Below, in pieces: positions 1-7,760 of a stretch of DNA of 14,742 nt. Every line of letters starts with the position of its first letter. The stretch's first letter is position 1. The notes beneath the pieces are model-generated. The model did not search any database. It saw nothing but the letters and a program-made list of their open reading frames with translations, and was not told where the DNA came from. Source of the stretch: Clostridia bacterium (GTDB taxonomy: Bacteria; Bacillota; Clostridia; Oscillospirales; UBA644); contig WHHJ01000051.1 in the NCBI GenBank assembly GCA_014872655.1, positions 1 through 14,742 on the forward strand. Direction: 5' to 3'. Position numbers and translations under genes: made by a program.

Positions 1-115
1 GAATTGATAAATAAAAGCTTTCAATCGTCACTGACTGAGGAGCAAACATAACCTCATTGTCGTTGACTTCCTGAAATTGAGATATTATCTTATCTTCGTT
101 ATCAAACCTATTCAT
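1..115 (-). CDS. Unidentified gene, N-terminal 38 codons only (runs off left edge)
   Basis: An ATG lies at 115 on the minus strand, preceded by a good AGAGGG ribosome binding site at 122-127 with a 6-nt spacer. The frame stays open to the window edge. The visible protein begins MNRFDNEDKIISQFQEVN and is acidic and hydrophilic, with no signal peptide. It starts 39 nt after the hsdS stop on the same strand, so it is very probably in the hsdM-hsdS operon. Genes at this position are often hsdR or an accessory defence gene, but this N-terminus does not resemble an HsdR start that I recognise. Function is unknown. Confidence 0.6.
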   Translation of the reverse strand, partial: MNRFDNEDKIISQFQEVNDNEVMFAPQSVTIESFYLSI

Positions 116-154
116 TTCTAACCCTCTTATCCTTATAAACAATAATTTAGCGGC

Positions 155-1399
155 TTAGAGGTCAAGGTCAGAGACATCAAGCTTGCCGGACATCAGTTTA
201 GGTAAAAGGGTATCTCGAAGCTGAGTCAATCGCTGATTTTCAAGCTGATTACTTATAATGGCTTCAAACATCGGAAGTGTTATCTCAGAAAAAGCCGTAT
301 TGACTTTTTCTGATGGCAAAACAGTTTGCGAAGCCTTAATTTCAGCAGAAGACAGATTAACTTGAACACCACTATTGGCTCTACTGCGAAGGTCAATAAG
401 AAAATCAGTGCTGTTTGTGAGTAAATAGATAAATGGGTATGTAATTCCTTGATATCCGTTCGCTCTAAGGTGTCCAACTCGTTGATTGACAATGTATTCA
501 TTCTCAATCGGCATAATAGCCGTGTTTCCCAATATTGCGACATTGTCTTTCATATCAGTCATCGCCATAAGAATGTCGCCTTTTTTTAAGACGAATTTTT
601 CTAATTTTGAAGCAAGCTTCTTCGGATACCAGCTTTTTGTTCCATCGGGAATAAACCCACCACCACGGGCAATATGTCCTTGTTTGAAAACTTGGTAACA
701 ATCAGAAGATGGTTCGTTAAGAAGTTCTTTGCTCTTAAAAGCATAACCATTTTGGAAGTCAACAATTGTTTCAAAAGGAACAACTTCCCAATCCGATGGC
801 ATAGTTCCGTTGAAAGGTTCAAAATCAACGAACCACGACTTAAACAACAACTGAGTTTGCTGCTCTAAATTATTGTTTATCGCATTGTTCAGTTCAATTT
901 TATCATCAATATCCTTAACAATGCTTACGATTTTTCTTTGTAGTGGCAAAGAAGGTAGGGATATTTCAATACTCTCCAATATAGAAACATATAGATTCTT
1001 TTGCACACTACCAACTGCTAAATCTTCAAACTCCTTTTGCTTACTTCTCAAAAAATAGAACAAGTAGGTTAAGTCAATGTTTTCTTTGGGTTTGATGTTA
1101 ATCGTCGCCCTATTTCCGCACATATAGTCCTTAATTATGCCTAATCTACCAATCGTTCCTGATTTACTTATAACAATCGTATTTGGTTCAAACAAAAGAG
1201 CACTTTTCCCAGCACTTTGGAATCCAATTTCAGATAATGTACGGGTTGTATTATACACATTAGCATTATTCAAATCCACGGCTCTAATCCACTTAATACT
1301 CCCTCCAAAATATTCGGGGTGAGATTGGGAAGGATTTACATATCCCTCCTGAAATGAACAGCAGTCTTTGAGCTTGATAGTTTTGAAATCATACTTCAT
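155..1399 (-). CDS. hsdS: Type I restriction-modification specificity subunit HsdS
   Basis: This is the DNA sequence-recognition subunit of a type I restriction-modification complex. It would pair with two HsdM subunits to methylate adenine in a bipartite site, and with HsdR to cleave. The 414-residue protein has the expected duplicated layout. TRD1 covers roughly residues 1-145 (GSIKWIRAVDL, SGTIGRLG). A central conserved helix follows (SLPLQRKIVSIVKDIDDKI), then a linker ending SWFVDFEPF. TRD2 runs from about 205 (MPSDWEVVPFETI), and the distal helix ends LRDTLLPKLMSGKLD. The ATG at 1399 is chosen over an in-frame TTG at 1405. It overlaps the last 11 nt of hsdM, which indicates translational coupling. 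Length is normal and I see no truncation. The target sequence cannot be read from the protein. Confidence 0.93.
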   Translation of the reverse strand: MKYDFKTIKLKDCCSFQEGYVNPSQSHPEYFGGSIKWIRAVDLNNANVYNTTRTLSEIGFQSAGKSALLFEPNTIVISKSGTIGRLGIIKDYMCGNRATINIKPKENIDLTYLFYFLRSKQKEFEDLAVGSVQKNLYVSILESIEISLPSLPLQRKIVSIVKDIDDKIELNNAINNNLEQQTQLLFKSWFVDFEPFNGTMPSDWEVVPFETIVDFQNGYAFKSKELLNEPSSDCYQVFKQGHIARGGGFIPDGTKSWYPKKLASKLEKFVLKKGDILMAMTDMKDNVAILGNTAIMPIENEYIVNQRVGHLRANGYQGITYPFIYLLTNSTDFLIDLRSRANSGVQVNLSSAEIKASQTVLPSEKVNTAFSEITLPMFEAIISNQLENQRLTQLRDTLLPKLMSGKLDVSDLDL

Positions 1400-2894
1400 A
1401 CCCAATCGCCCCCAGTTTCTTACGGATTTCTTCCTCTAATTCGTGGGACTTTGCAAACATTTCCGATAATTCGGAGGTAAGGCGAGACATCTTTTCTTCA
1501 AACGGTTCTCCGTCGTCCTCGACCTCCTCAATGCCGACATATCTGCCCGGTGTAAGAATGTAATCTTGCTTTTCAATTTCTTGAAGGTCAGCAACAGCAC
1601 AGAAGCCTTTTACATCGCTGAGTGTTCCATCTTGGAAAGCGGTAAATGTATCTGCCAGCTTTTGAATGTCCTCATCCGTAAAATCTCTGTGCTTGCGGTC
1701 AACCATATAACCCATTTTGCGAGCGTCGACAAACAGCGTTTTGCCTTTTTGCTTCTTATTCTTTGAAATGAACCAAAGAGTTACCGGAATAGTAACGCTG
1801 TAAAAGAGCTGAGTCGGCAGAGCAACGATACCTTCCACAAGGTCAGCTTGAATGATGTTCTTTCTGATTTCACCCTCGCCGCTGGACTGAGAGGACAACG
1901 CTCCGTTTGCAAGCACAAGACCGATTTTTCCGTTCGCTGCAAGGTGATGTATCATATGCTGAATCCACGCATAGTTGGCGTTGCCGGCAGGGGGTGTTCC
2001 GTATTTCCAACGAACATCGTCTTTGAGCTTTTCCTGCCCCCAGTTTGAGAGGTTGAAAGGCGGATTTGCCATAATGAAATCTGCTTTCAGCGTTTTATGT
2101 AAGTCGTTGAAAAATGTATCTGCCTGATACGGTCCGAAATCGGCGTCTATGCCACGAATAGCCATATTCATCTTTGCCATTTTCCAAGTGTCGGCATTAG
2201 ACTCCTGACCGTAAACGGCGATTTCTCCACGCTTTCCGCTGTGTGCCTGAATGAACTTCGCACTCTGAACGAACATACCGCCCGAACCGCAGCAAGGGTC
2301 ATATACACGGCAGTTTTTGAAAGGTTTTAGGATAGCAACGATTGTTTTAACAATACTTGCCGGGGTATAGAACTCGCCGCCCTTAACGCCTTCATAAGCG
2401 GCAAACTGCTGAATACAATACTCATAGGTTCTGCCGAGAAGGTCTTTGCTTTCCTCTGTGTCGCCCATATCCATATTGGTAAACAGGTCAACAACATCAC
2501 CTAAAACACGCTTGTCCAAATCAGGACTTGCGTAGTTTTTCGGTAAAACATTTTTAAGTGTTGTATTTTCCTTTTCGATGGCTCTCATAGCATCATCAAT
2601 AACTGTTCCGATTTCCGGTGTATGAGCAGCAGAAGCAATCTTACTCCAACGAGCGTCCTCCGGCACAAAGAAGATATTATCTTCTACATAGGCGTCTCTA
2701 TCGTCCTCAAAGCCGTCGCCCTCAGCAACAAGCTCCTGATAGCGTTTTTCAAAAGCACTTGAAATGTAACGCAGGAAAATAAGACCTACGATAACCTTTC
2801 TGTATTCTGCTGCGGGGATATGCCCCCAAAGGACACACGCTGCGTCCCAAATCTGTTTTTCAAAGCCAATATTAGCTTGTGTTTTGTCAGCCAT
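1389..2894 (-). CDS. hsdM: Type I restriction-modification DNA methyltransferase subunit HsdM
   Basis: This is an N6-adenine methyltransferase that uses S-adenosylmethionine and works with HsdS. The 501-residue protein starts with the helical HsdM N-terminal domain (about residues 8-150; WGHIPAAEYRKV, GLIFLRYIS). The N6_Mtase catalytic domain follows, with GGEFYTP just before the SAM-binding motif DPCCGSGG at 199-206 and the catalytic NPPF at 277-280. The C-terminus is a charged helix (MSRLTSELSEMFAKSHELEEE) typical of contacts with HsdS. The ATG at 2894 has a GGAGGG ribosome binding site (2901-2906) at 6 nt. The gene is first in the hsdM-hsdS-unknown operon, 66 nt downstream of a small XRE regulator. 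All key residues are present, so it should be active. Confidence 0.96.
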   Translation of the reverse strand: MADKTQANIGFEKQIWDAACVLWGHIPAAEYRKVIVGLIFLRYISSAFEKRYQELVAEGDGFEDDRDAYVEDNIFFVPEDARWSKIASAAHTPEIGTVIDDAMRAIEKENTTLKNVLPKNYASPDLDKRVLGDVVDLFTNMDMGDTEESKDLLGRTYEYCIQQFAAYEGVKGGEFYTPASIVKTIVAILKPFKNCRVYDPCCGSGGMFVQSAKFIQAHSGKRGEIAVYGQESNADTWKMAKMNMAIRGIDADFGPYQADTFFNDLHKTLKADFIMANPPFNLSNWGQEKLKDDVRWKYGTPPAGNANYAWIQHMIHHLAANGKIGLVLANGALSSQSSGEGEIRKNIIQADLVEGIVALPTQLFYSVTIPVTLWFISKNKKQKGKTLFVDARKMGYMVDRKHRDFTDEDIQKLADTFTAFQDGTLSDVKGFCAVADLQEIEKQDYILTPGRYVGIEEVEDDGEPFEEKMSRLTSELSEMFAKSHELEEEIRKKLGAIGYEV

Positions 2895-2921
2895 TTTTAG
2901 CCCTCCAAGTATATTTAGTCA

Positions 2922-2951
2922 AGTATATTATCTCACAAAGCACTGTCCCAA
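2922..2951 (-). promoter_or_regulatory. Probable hsdM promoter with overlapping direct repeats
   Basis: On the minus strand a TTGGGA (-35, 2946-2951) lies 18 nt from a TATACT (-10, 2922-2927). A 10-bp direct repeat, CAAGTATATT in plus-strand sense, occurs at 2906-2915 and 2920-2929 with a 14-bp period. It covers the -10 element and abuts the ribosome binding site. This suggests an operator, plausibly for the XRE protein encoded just upstream. The promoter match is moderate and regulation is inferred. Confidence 0.4.
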
Positions 2952-2960
2952 AAAGCGGAC

Positions 2961-3173
2961 TCAACGCTCATCCTCTGTCGAAAACTCAATAATATCATCA
3001 AGAGTACAGCCAAAGTATACACAAATCTTTTCCAGAGTTTCAAGTGTAACGGTTTCGTCCCGCCCGAGCTTTGCCATGGCATTTGTTGTAATACCTGCCG
3101 CTTTGCAGAGTTGTGTTTTGTTGATTTTCTTATCGATCATAAGTTTCCATAATTTATTATAAGAACGTGACAA
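2961..3173 (-). CDS. Small XRE (Cro/CI-type) helix-turn-helix regulator
   Basis: This is a 70-residue single-domain DNA-binding protein. Helices follow the Cro/CI HTH pattern: SYNKLWKLMIDKKI, then NKTQLCKAAGI, the recognition segment TTNAMAKLGRDE, and TLETLEKICVYFGCTLDDIIEF. The TTG at 3173 is chosen because it lies 8 nt after a GGAGG (3182-3186) and gives the usual family start (SxSYNKLW). An upstream in-frame ATG at 3197 has no ribosome binding site and lies 5' of that GGAGG. Proteins of this type commonly sit beside type I restriction-modification operons and mobile elements as autoregulators. Its position directly before hsdM suggests it delays or limits methyltransferase expression, which is inference. 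The 66-nt gap to hsdM holds a possible separate hsdM promoter. Confidence 0.88.
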   Translation of the reverse strand: MSRSYNKLWKLMIDKKINKTQLCKAAGITTNAMAKLGRDETVTLETLEKICVYFGCTLDDIIEFSTEDER

Positions 3174-3210
3174 AACGAATTCCTCCAATAATTGCATTTA
3201 TCTACAATAC

Positions 3211-3239
3211 ATTATAACATATAAACTCGTACCAATCAA
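3211..3239 (-). promoter_or_regulatory. Promoter for the XRE regulator (and possibly the hsd operon)
   Basis: On the minus strand TTGATT (3234-3239) and TATAAT (3211-3216) are separated by exactly 17 nt. Transcription would begin near 3204, about 30 nt before the TTG start at 3173. It diverges from the recombinase promoter at 3291-3319. Confidence 0.55.
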
Positions 3240-3290
3240 TAGATAAAATTGAAATATTAAAGATAAAATTTATAATTTAACATTCCTATA

Positions 3291-3319
3291 TAGACATTCA
3301 ATCATTATTATGCTATAAT
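3291..3319 (+). promoter_or_regulatory. Sigma-A type promoter of the serine recombinase
   Basis: TAGACA (3291-3296) and a consensus TATAAT (3314-3319) are separated by 17 nt. The start site would be near 3326. This leaves a leader of roughly 190 nt before the recombinase ATG. Confidence 0.6.
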
Positions 3320-3325
3320 TAGTTT

Positions 3326-3514
3326 ACTTAAAATTATGGGCATTGCCTCCGCAAGCAACGCATTTGCTTGTGCAAAAGCACGGCAATGTCTCATCAAGCA
3401 CTGAATTTGGCTATCCAAATTCGCTTGTTAGGGAGATCCCTAACACCCCAAAATCCAGATAACATCAAGGAAAACTTGTGTTATAAATCTCAAAAGAAAG
3501 GCAGGTGAAAAGAA
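3326..3514 (+). promoter_or_regulatory. Highly structured leader of the recombinase (or mobile-element DNA hairpin site)
   Basis: Four consecutive foldable units are visible. (1) A three-way junction is closed by CATTGCC/GGCAATG (3341-3347 with 3382-3388) and encloses CAAGCA/TGCTTG (3352-3357 with 3365-3370) and GTGC-AAAA-GCAC (3370-3381). (2) A perfect 8-bp hairpin GAATTTGG/CCAAATTC with a 4-nt loop spans 3403-3422. (3) A perfect 7-bp hairpin GTTAGGG/CCCTAAC with a 4-nt loop spans 3427-3444. (4) A bulged hairpin pairs 3457-3469 with 3475-3490. The ribosome binding site (GGTG at 3504-3507) is left free. No terminator is present, so it could act as an RNA leader, or as DNA in mobilisation or recombination. 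Function is unknown. Confidence 0.55.
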
Positions 3515-4984
3515 ATGAAAGGCGTAATCTATGTGAGATATTCTTCGGATAATCAGCGTGAAGAGTCCATTGAAGGCCAGTTACGCGAATGCAAGGCTTT
3601 TGCCGAGAAAAATGATATTCAAATCATTGAAACCTACATCGACCGTGCGTTGTCGGCAAGAACCGACCGCCGTCCCGATTTTCAGCGGATGATTAAAGAC
3701 AGTTCCGGCAAAAGATTCGAAGTTGTAATCGTTTGGAAGCTTGACCGATTTGCCCGTGATAAATACGATTCGGCACACTATAAACGAATCCTCAAAAATA
3801 ACGGCGTAAAGGTTATTTCCGCAACCGAAGCGATTTCAGCCGGTGCAGAAGGCATTTTGCTCGAATCAATGCTTGAAGGAATGGCAGAGTATTACTCGGC
3901 TGAGCTTTCGGAAAAAGTCATACGGGGACTGACCGAAAACGCGCTGAAATGTAAGTACAACGGCGGCACATTGCCGATCGGATATATCATTGACAGTGAG
4001 CAGTATTTTCAGATTGATCCCCTGACGGCACCGGCGGTGCTTGACGCATTTAAGCATTATGCAGAAGGGGCGTCGATGCGTGAGATTACCGATGAAATGA
4101 ATCTGAAAGGTGTTCGAACTAAACGTGGCGGTAAAATCAGCATTAACAGCGTCACCCGAATGTTGCATAACCGCAAATATATCGGCGAATACAAGTATAA
4201 TGATATTGTCCAACCGAGCGGCATTCCGGCAATCGTGCCTGAAGATTTGTTCAACCGTGCGCAGGAGCGTATGGCGGCAAATAAAAAAGCTCCGGCAAAA
4301 CATAAAGCCGAAGACGAATATCTGTTGACAACAAAGCTGTTTTGCGGCAAGTGCCAATGTTATATGGTCGGTGAAAGCGGAACAAGCAAAACCTCTCATG
4401 TGCATCGGTATTACAAATGTGCAAGCGTAAAAAATCACAAGGGCTGCGATAAGAAGTCGGTCAAGAAGGAATGGATCGAAAACCTTGTGATTGAGCAAAT
4501 CAAAAAACTGATTTTTGATGATGATTTGATAGAAAAGATTGCCGATAAAGCAATGGTATTGCAGGGCAAGGAAAATACAACATTACCTCTGCTTAAAAAG
4601 CAATATGCCGACACGCAAAAATCCATTGATAATATGCTTGATGCCATTCAGCAAGGTATCTTGACGGCTTCAACAAAAGAGCGGCTCGAAAGCCTTGAAA
4701 AGCAGAAAAACGAATTGTCTGTTCAAATTGTCAAAGAAGAAATGGCAAAGCCTATGCTTTCACGGGAGCAGATTGTTTTCTGGTTTCACAGATTCAGAAA
4801 ACTGGGCGCAAAGAAGCTTGAGCACCGTCGCAGGCTGATCGACAGTTTTGTCAATGCGATTTTCCTTTACGATGACAGGATTACGTTCACATTCAATTAC
4901 AAAGACGGTTCAAAAACAATAACTTTCGCCGAGCTTGAAAAGTCAGGCTTGGGTTCGGATATTAGTGCACCCGCTGCACCATAA
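3515..4984 (+). CDS. Large serine recombinase (site-specific integrase/resolvase family)
   Basis: This enzyme would cut and rejoin DNA through a serine nucleophile to integrate or excise a mobile element. The 489-residue protein has the large-serine-recombinase layout. The catalytic resolvase domain covers about 3-150: the start VIYVRYSSDNQ puts Arg8 and the likely nucleophile Ser10 in place, and KLDRFAR is the conserved second arginine region. A Recombinase DNA-binding domain follows at about 155-260 (GGTLPIGY, SINSVTRMLHNRKYIGEY). A zinc ribbon uses Cys277, Cys280, Cys302 and Cys311. A coiled-coil stretch lies near 345-410. The C-terminus is full length and no active-site loss is seen. It diverges from the restriction-modification operon and reads toward the truncated ppx, as expected for an integrase near an element end. 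Exact att sites are not visible. Confidence 0.93.
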   Translation: MKGVIYVRYSSDNQREESIEGQLRECKAFAEKNDIQIIETYIDRALSARTDRRPDFQRMIKDSSGKRFEVVIVWKLDRFARDKYDSAHYKRILKNNGVKVISATEAISAGAEGILLESMLEGMAEYYSAELSEKVIRGLTENALKCKYNGGTLPIGYIIDSEQYFQIDPLTAPAVLDAFKHYAEGASMREITDEMNLKGVRTKRGGKISINSVTRMLHNRKYIGEYKYNDIVQPSGIPAIVPEDLFNRAQERMAANKKAPAKHKAEDEYLLTTKLFCGKCQCYMVGESGTSKTSHVHRYYKCASVKNHKGCDKKSVKKEWIENLVIEQIKKLIFDDDLIEKIADKAMVLQGKENTTLPLLKKQYADTQKSIDNMLDAIQQGILTASTKERLESLEKQKNELSVQIVKEEMAKPMLSREQIVFWFHRFRKLGAKKLEHRRRLIDSFVNAIFLYDDRITFTFNYKDGSKTITFAELEKSGLGSDISAPAAP

Positions 4985-5038
4985 CTGGACACCAGTTTTG
5001 ATACAATGAGTATCGAAGCGGGTGTCCAGTTTCTTTTT
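4983..5038 (+). terminator. Intrinsic terminator of the recombinase
   Basis: An 11-bp perfect arm AACTGGACACC (4983-4993) pairs with GGTGTCCAGTT (5021-5031). A second stem inside the loop pairs TTTGATAC with GTATCGAA through one G-T pair. A TTCTTTTT tail follows. The stem begins within the stop codon. Confidence 0.85.
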
Positions 5039-5086
5039 GTAAAAGCCCCTATTTGCAAGGGCTTTCATATACCTTTTAACGAAAGC

Positions 5087-5129
5087 AGGCTCTACGGTAA
5101 CTGCGGAATGGTCGCCGTAGAGCCTTTTT
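5087..5129 (+). terminator. Second intrinsic terminator before the ppx remnant
   Basis: AGGCTCTACGG (5087-5097) pairs perfectly with CCGTAGAGCCT (5115-5125), followed by a run of T. A smaller hairpin AAAGCCC/GGGCTTT (5042-5065) lies between this and the recombinase terminator. Transcription from the recombinase should therefore stop before ppx-ppk. The stretch 5130-5200 holds only a weak promoter-like TTGCAT near 5128 and no gene. Confidence 0.75.
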
Positions 5130-5279
5130 GCATTTTTGCCTGTGTACTTTTTAATTATTGGTCTTGGGGGTGTGCATTGGGTTCAGAGGAATAATTAAAA
5201 GGTGCAACGCTCTGTTTACGGAGATACAACCCTTCCGTTCCGAAGTGTGGCGTGGGTAAAGAAATCAAGGGAGACTGTA

Positions 5280-5621
5280 ATGTCCCATCCATTGATTTGT
5301 GTAGGCGGTACTGCGCGCGCCGCTTTGAAACTCGCCGTCAAATATTTTGAGCTGCCCGAAATCTGCCACAGCATTACTGCTTCTCAGCTTGAGCGGCTTT
5401 GCGATATGCTCTGTCAGGGAGACAAAAAGGCTGTTGACTTTATACTGAGAACAGAAGCAGATCGAATCCATACGATTGTTCCGGGATTGATGATTTTACA
5501 GCATATTTTTTCTCATTTTAATGCCGACGAGTTAATCGTCAGCAAATACGGTGTCAGAGAAGGTTATTTATGTCAAAAAATACTGACAAACAGTATCGTT
5601 ACACCCAAAACAGAGAGCTAA
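5280..5621 (+). pseudogene. ppx: Ppx/GppA exopolyphosphatase, C-terminal remnant
   Basis: Intact Ppx hydrolyses polyphosphate chains from the end. This 113-residue frame matches only the final part of the Ppx/GppA domain: the glycine loop ICVGGTARA, a helical stretch, the segment RIHTIVPGLMILQHIF, and the family terminus SKYGVREGYL. The first ATPase-fold lobe, with its DxGGGS phosphate-binding loop and catalytic acidic residues, is absent, so it cannot be an active exopolyphosphatase alone. The ATG at 5280 has a strong AGGGAG ribosome binding site at 6 nt, exactly where the homology begins. The frame also extends up to a GTG at 5202 with a weaker site (residues LPFRSV there may be a further trace of ppx). 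It overlaps ppk by 52 nt, the usual ppx-ppk arrangement. The missing part coincides with the recombinase side of the junction. Confidence 0.75.
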
Positions 5622-7702
5622 GTTGGCTTCGCTTTAACCAACGGGTGCTTGAAGAAGCCGCAGACACAGGCGTTCCCGTGCTGGAGCGACTTAAATTTGT
5701 ATCCATTTTTTCAAGCAATCTGGATGAATTCTTTATGGTACGTGTAGGCAGTCTCTTTGATATTGCCCATATGTCTCCCGACGAGACAGACAACAAAACC
5801 GGCTGGACGGCATCAGAGCAGCTGCAACGGATCTACTGCACCGTACCAAGTCTGATAACTATGAAAAAGCAGATTTATTCTGCAATTATGGACGAGCTGC
5901 GGCAAAGCGGTATAGAAGACGTACCCATAGAACTCCTGAATTCGGAGGAGCTTAAATCAATCACACGATTCTTTAAGACGGAAATGTTGCCGATTCTCTC
6001 GCCGATCCTGATAGGTTCCCATCATCCCGTACCTCATCTTATCAATAAGCGTCTCTATGTCTCAGCACTGCTGGAGGATAAAAAGGGCAAACAAGCTATA
6101 GGCATTGTTCCGATGCCTGAATCTTTGCCGTCGTATATTATGCTTCCGGACGGCAAGCGTTTTGTACGAACTGAGAATATTTTACTGCGTTGGCTGACGA
6201 CGCTTTTCGGTTCTTATTCTGTAAAGGAATGCTGTGTGATGTGCGTTACGCGCAATGCCGACATCAGCTTCGACGATGAAAAGTTTGAGGACAACGAGGA
6301 GGATTTCCGCCGTCATGTGAAAAAGCTCCTTAAGACAAGGGATCATTTAGCAGTCGTCAGGCTGGAGCTGGGCTCACAGATTTCCGAGGCGTTTCGTGCC
6401 CGGCTTGCAAAGCTTGCCAAAGTTGAATCTTATCAAATCTATGTTGATCAATGCCCAATCAATATGGGGTATGTCTTCCGTTTAACGGGGGAATTGCCGA
6501 GGGAAACGACGGCAAAGCTTCTTTATAAGCCGTATATCGGACGGTGGCCGGAGGATATTTCCCGCGAGCAGCGTATTATTGAGCAGGTACAGCAAAAGGA
6601 CAAGCTGCTTTTCTATCCCTACGATTCGGTGGAGCCGTTTTTGCGGCTTTTAAATGAGGCGGTAGATGACCCGAATGTTCTGTCCATAAAAATTACGATT
6701 TACCGCTTGGCGTCTTCATCAAAAATAGCAAAGGTTCTTTGCCGCGCGGCTGAAAAGGGCAAGGAGGTTCTGGCGCTGATGGAGCTTCGCGCTCGCTTTG
6801 ACGAAGCCCACAATCTCGAATGGGCAAAAATGCTGGAGGAATCGGGCTGTCAAGTCATTTATGGTATGGAGGGCTTTAAGTGCCACAGTAAAATTTGCCT
6901 GATTACTATGCGCAGCCGAGGCAAAACCTCTTACATAACCCAAATCGGTACAGGCAACTATAATGAAAAAACCAATGCTATGTATACCGACCTAAGTCTG
7001 ATGACCGCCGATCCTGCCATCGGTGAAGACGCTACCGCATTTTTCCGCAATATGCTTACCAATAATTTAGAGGGCGAGTGCCGACAGCTTTGCGTCTCTC
7101 CCTTTGGTATCAAAAATATGCTTTGCGCGAAGATTGATGAGCAAATACGGTTGGGCAACGCCGGTTATATATGCATAAAAGCGAACTCCGTTACCGAGCG
7201 GGATGTTGTTGATAAGCTGAGTGAAGCGTCACGGGCAGGGGTAGAGGTTCAGCTCATTATACGGGGAATTTGCTGTATTTTGCCGAGTATTCCCGAATAC
7301 ACGGATAATATTCACATTACAAGTATAGTCGGTCGCTATCTTGAGCATGCCCGAGTGTATTTGTTTGGCAGAGGAACGGAAGCGTCGGTTTATATTTCAT
7401 CAGCGGATTTGATGACGCGCAACCTAAACCGCCGTGTTGAAATCGCCTGCCCGGTTCATGATCAACAGCTATGTGAACAACTAAAATGGATGCTCAATTC
7501 CCAGCTTAATGACTCGTCAAAAGCAAGCCTTATGATTTCCGACGGTTCCTATAGCCGTAAACACAGCGCCGCTCCCTTTGATTCTCAGGCGTATTTCATG
7601 GAGCAGTCACCGCACATACCAGTAACAGCCATTGTAGAAAAAGAAAGACTGACAAAACGGTTTGTTCGTTTGCTGAATCAGTTTTTTAAATCCGTGAATT
7701 AA
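5570..7702 (+). CDS. ppk1: Polyphosphate kinase 1 (PPK1)
   Basis: PPK1 reversibly transfers the terminal phosphate of ATP to growing polyphosphate through a phosphohistidine, usually at the inner membrane face. The 710-residue protein is normal length. The N-terminal domain starts ENRELSWL-like (QNRELSWLRFNQRVLEEA) with SSNLDEFFMVRVG. The head domain covers about 125-305 (ILIGSHHPVPHL). The phospholipase D-like C1 domain carries RARFDE and the autophosphorylated His439 in KCHSKICLI. The C2 domain has His593 in EHARVYLFGRG and SSADLMTRNLNRRVE. Both histidines match the two essential histidines of the well-studied E. coli enzyme. An AGAAGG ribosome binding site precedes the ATG by about 7 nt. 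Overlap with the ppx remnant suggests the two were once co-transcribed. It should be active although its partner is broken. Confidence 0.97.
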   Translation: MSKNTDKQYRYTQNRELSWLRFNQRVLEEAADTGVPVLERLKFVSIFSSNLDEFFMVRVGSLFDIAHMSPDETDNKTGWTASEQLQRIYCTVPSLITMKKQIYSAIMDELRQSGIEDVPIELLNSEELKSITRFFKTEMLPILSPILIGSHHPVPHLINKRLYVSALLEDKKGKQAIGIVPMPESLPSYIMLPDGKRFVRTENILLRWLTTLFGSYSVKECCVMCVTRNADISFDDEKFEDNEEDFRRHVKKLLKTRDHLAVVRLELGSQISEAFRARLAKLAKVESYQIYVDQCPINMGYVFRLTGELPRETTAKLLYKPYIGRWPEDISREQRIIEQVQQKDKLLFYPYDSVEPFLRLLNEAVDDPNVLSIKITIYRLASSSKIAKVLCRAAEKGKEVLALMELRARFDEAHNLEWAKMLEESGCQVIYGMEGFKCHSKICLITMRSRGKTSYITQIGTGNYNEKTNAMYTDLSLMTADPAIGEDATAFFRNMLTNNLEGECRQLCVSPFGIKNMLCAKIDEQIRLGNAGYICIKANSVTERDVVDKLSEASRAGVEVQLIIRGICCILPSIPEYTDNIHITSIVGRYLEHARVYLFGRGTEASVYISSADLMTRNLNRRVEIACPVHDQQLCEQLKWMLNSQLNDSSKASLMISDGSYSRKHSAAPFDSQAYFMEQSPHIPVTAIVEKERLTKRFVRLLNQFFKSVN

Positions 7703-7760
7703 TATGATATTTGTAACAGCGAATTATAAATCGCGGATAAAAATTTTATACTTAAACAGG

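Noticed and set aside
155..1399. Phase-variable hsdS inversion system driven by the nearby recombinase
   Set aside because: Only one hsdS is present in the window, no second TRD or inverted repeat was seen, and the recombinase is of the large serine integrase type.
2906..2929. CRISPR-like repeat
   Set aside because: Only two 10-bp copies with a 4-nt gap; no array structure or cas genes.
3198..3290. Possible tRNA or attachment-site tRNA end near the recombinase
   Set aside because: The segment is simple AT-rich promoter DNA; no cloverleaf or CCA-type end was found here or at 5130-5200.
3866..4498. 210-codon minus-strand open frame
   Set aside because: It lies entirely inside the serine recombinase coding region, has no family resemblance and is explained by that gene's codon pattern.
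5006..5194. 62-codon open frame after the recombinase
   Set aside because: It runs through two terminator hairpins and has low-complexity, non-family-like sequence.
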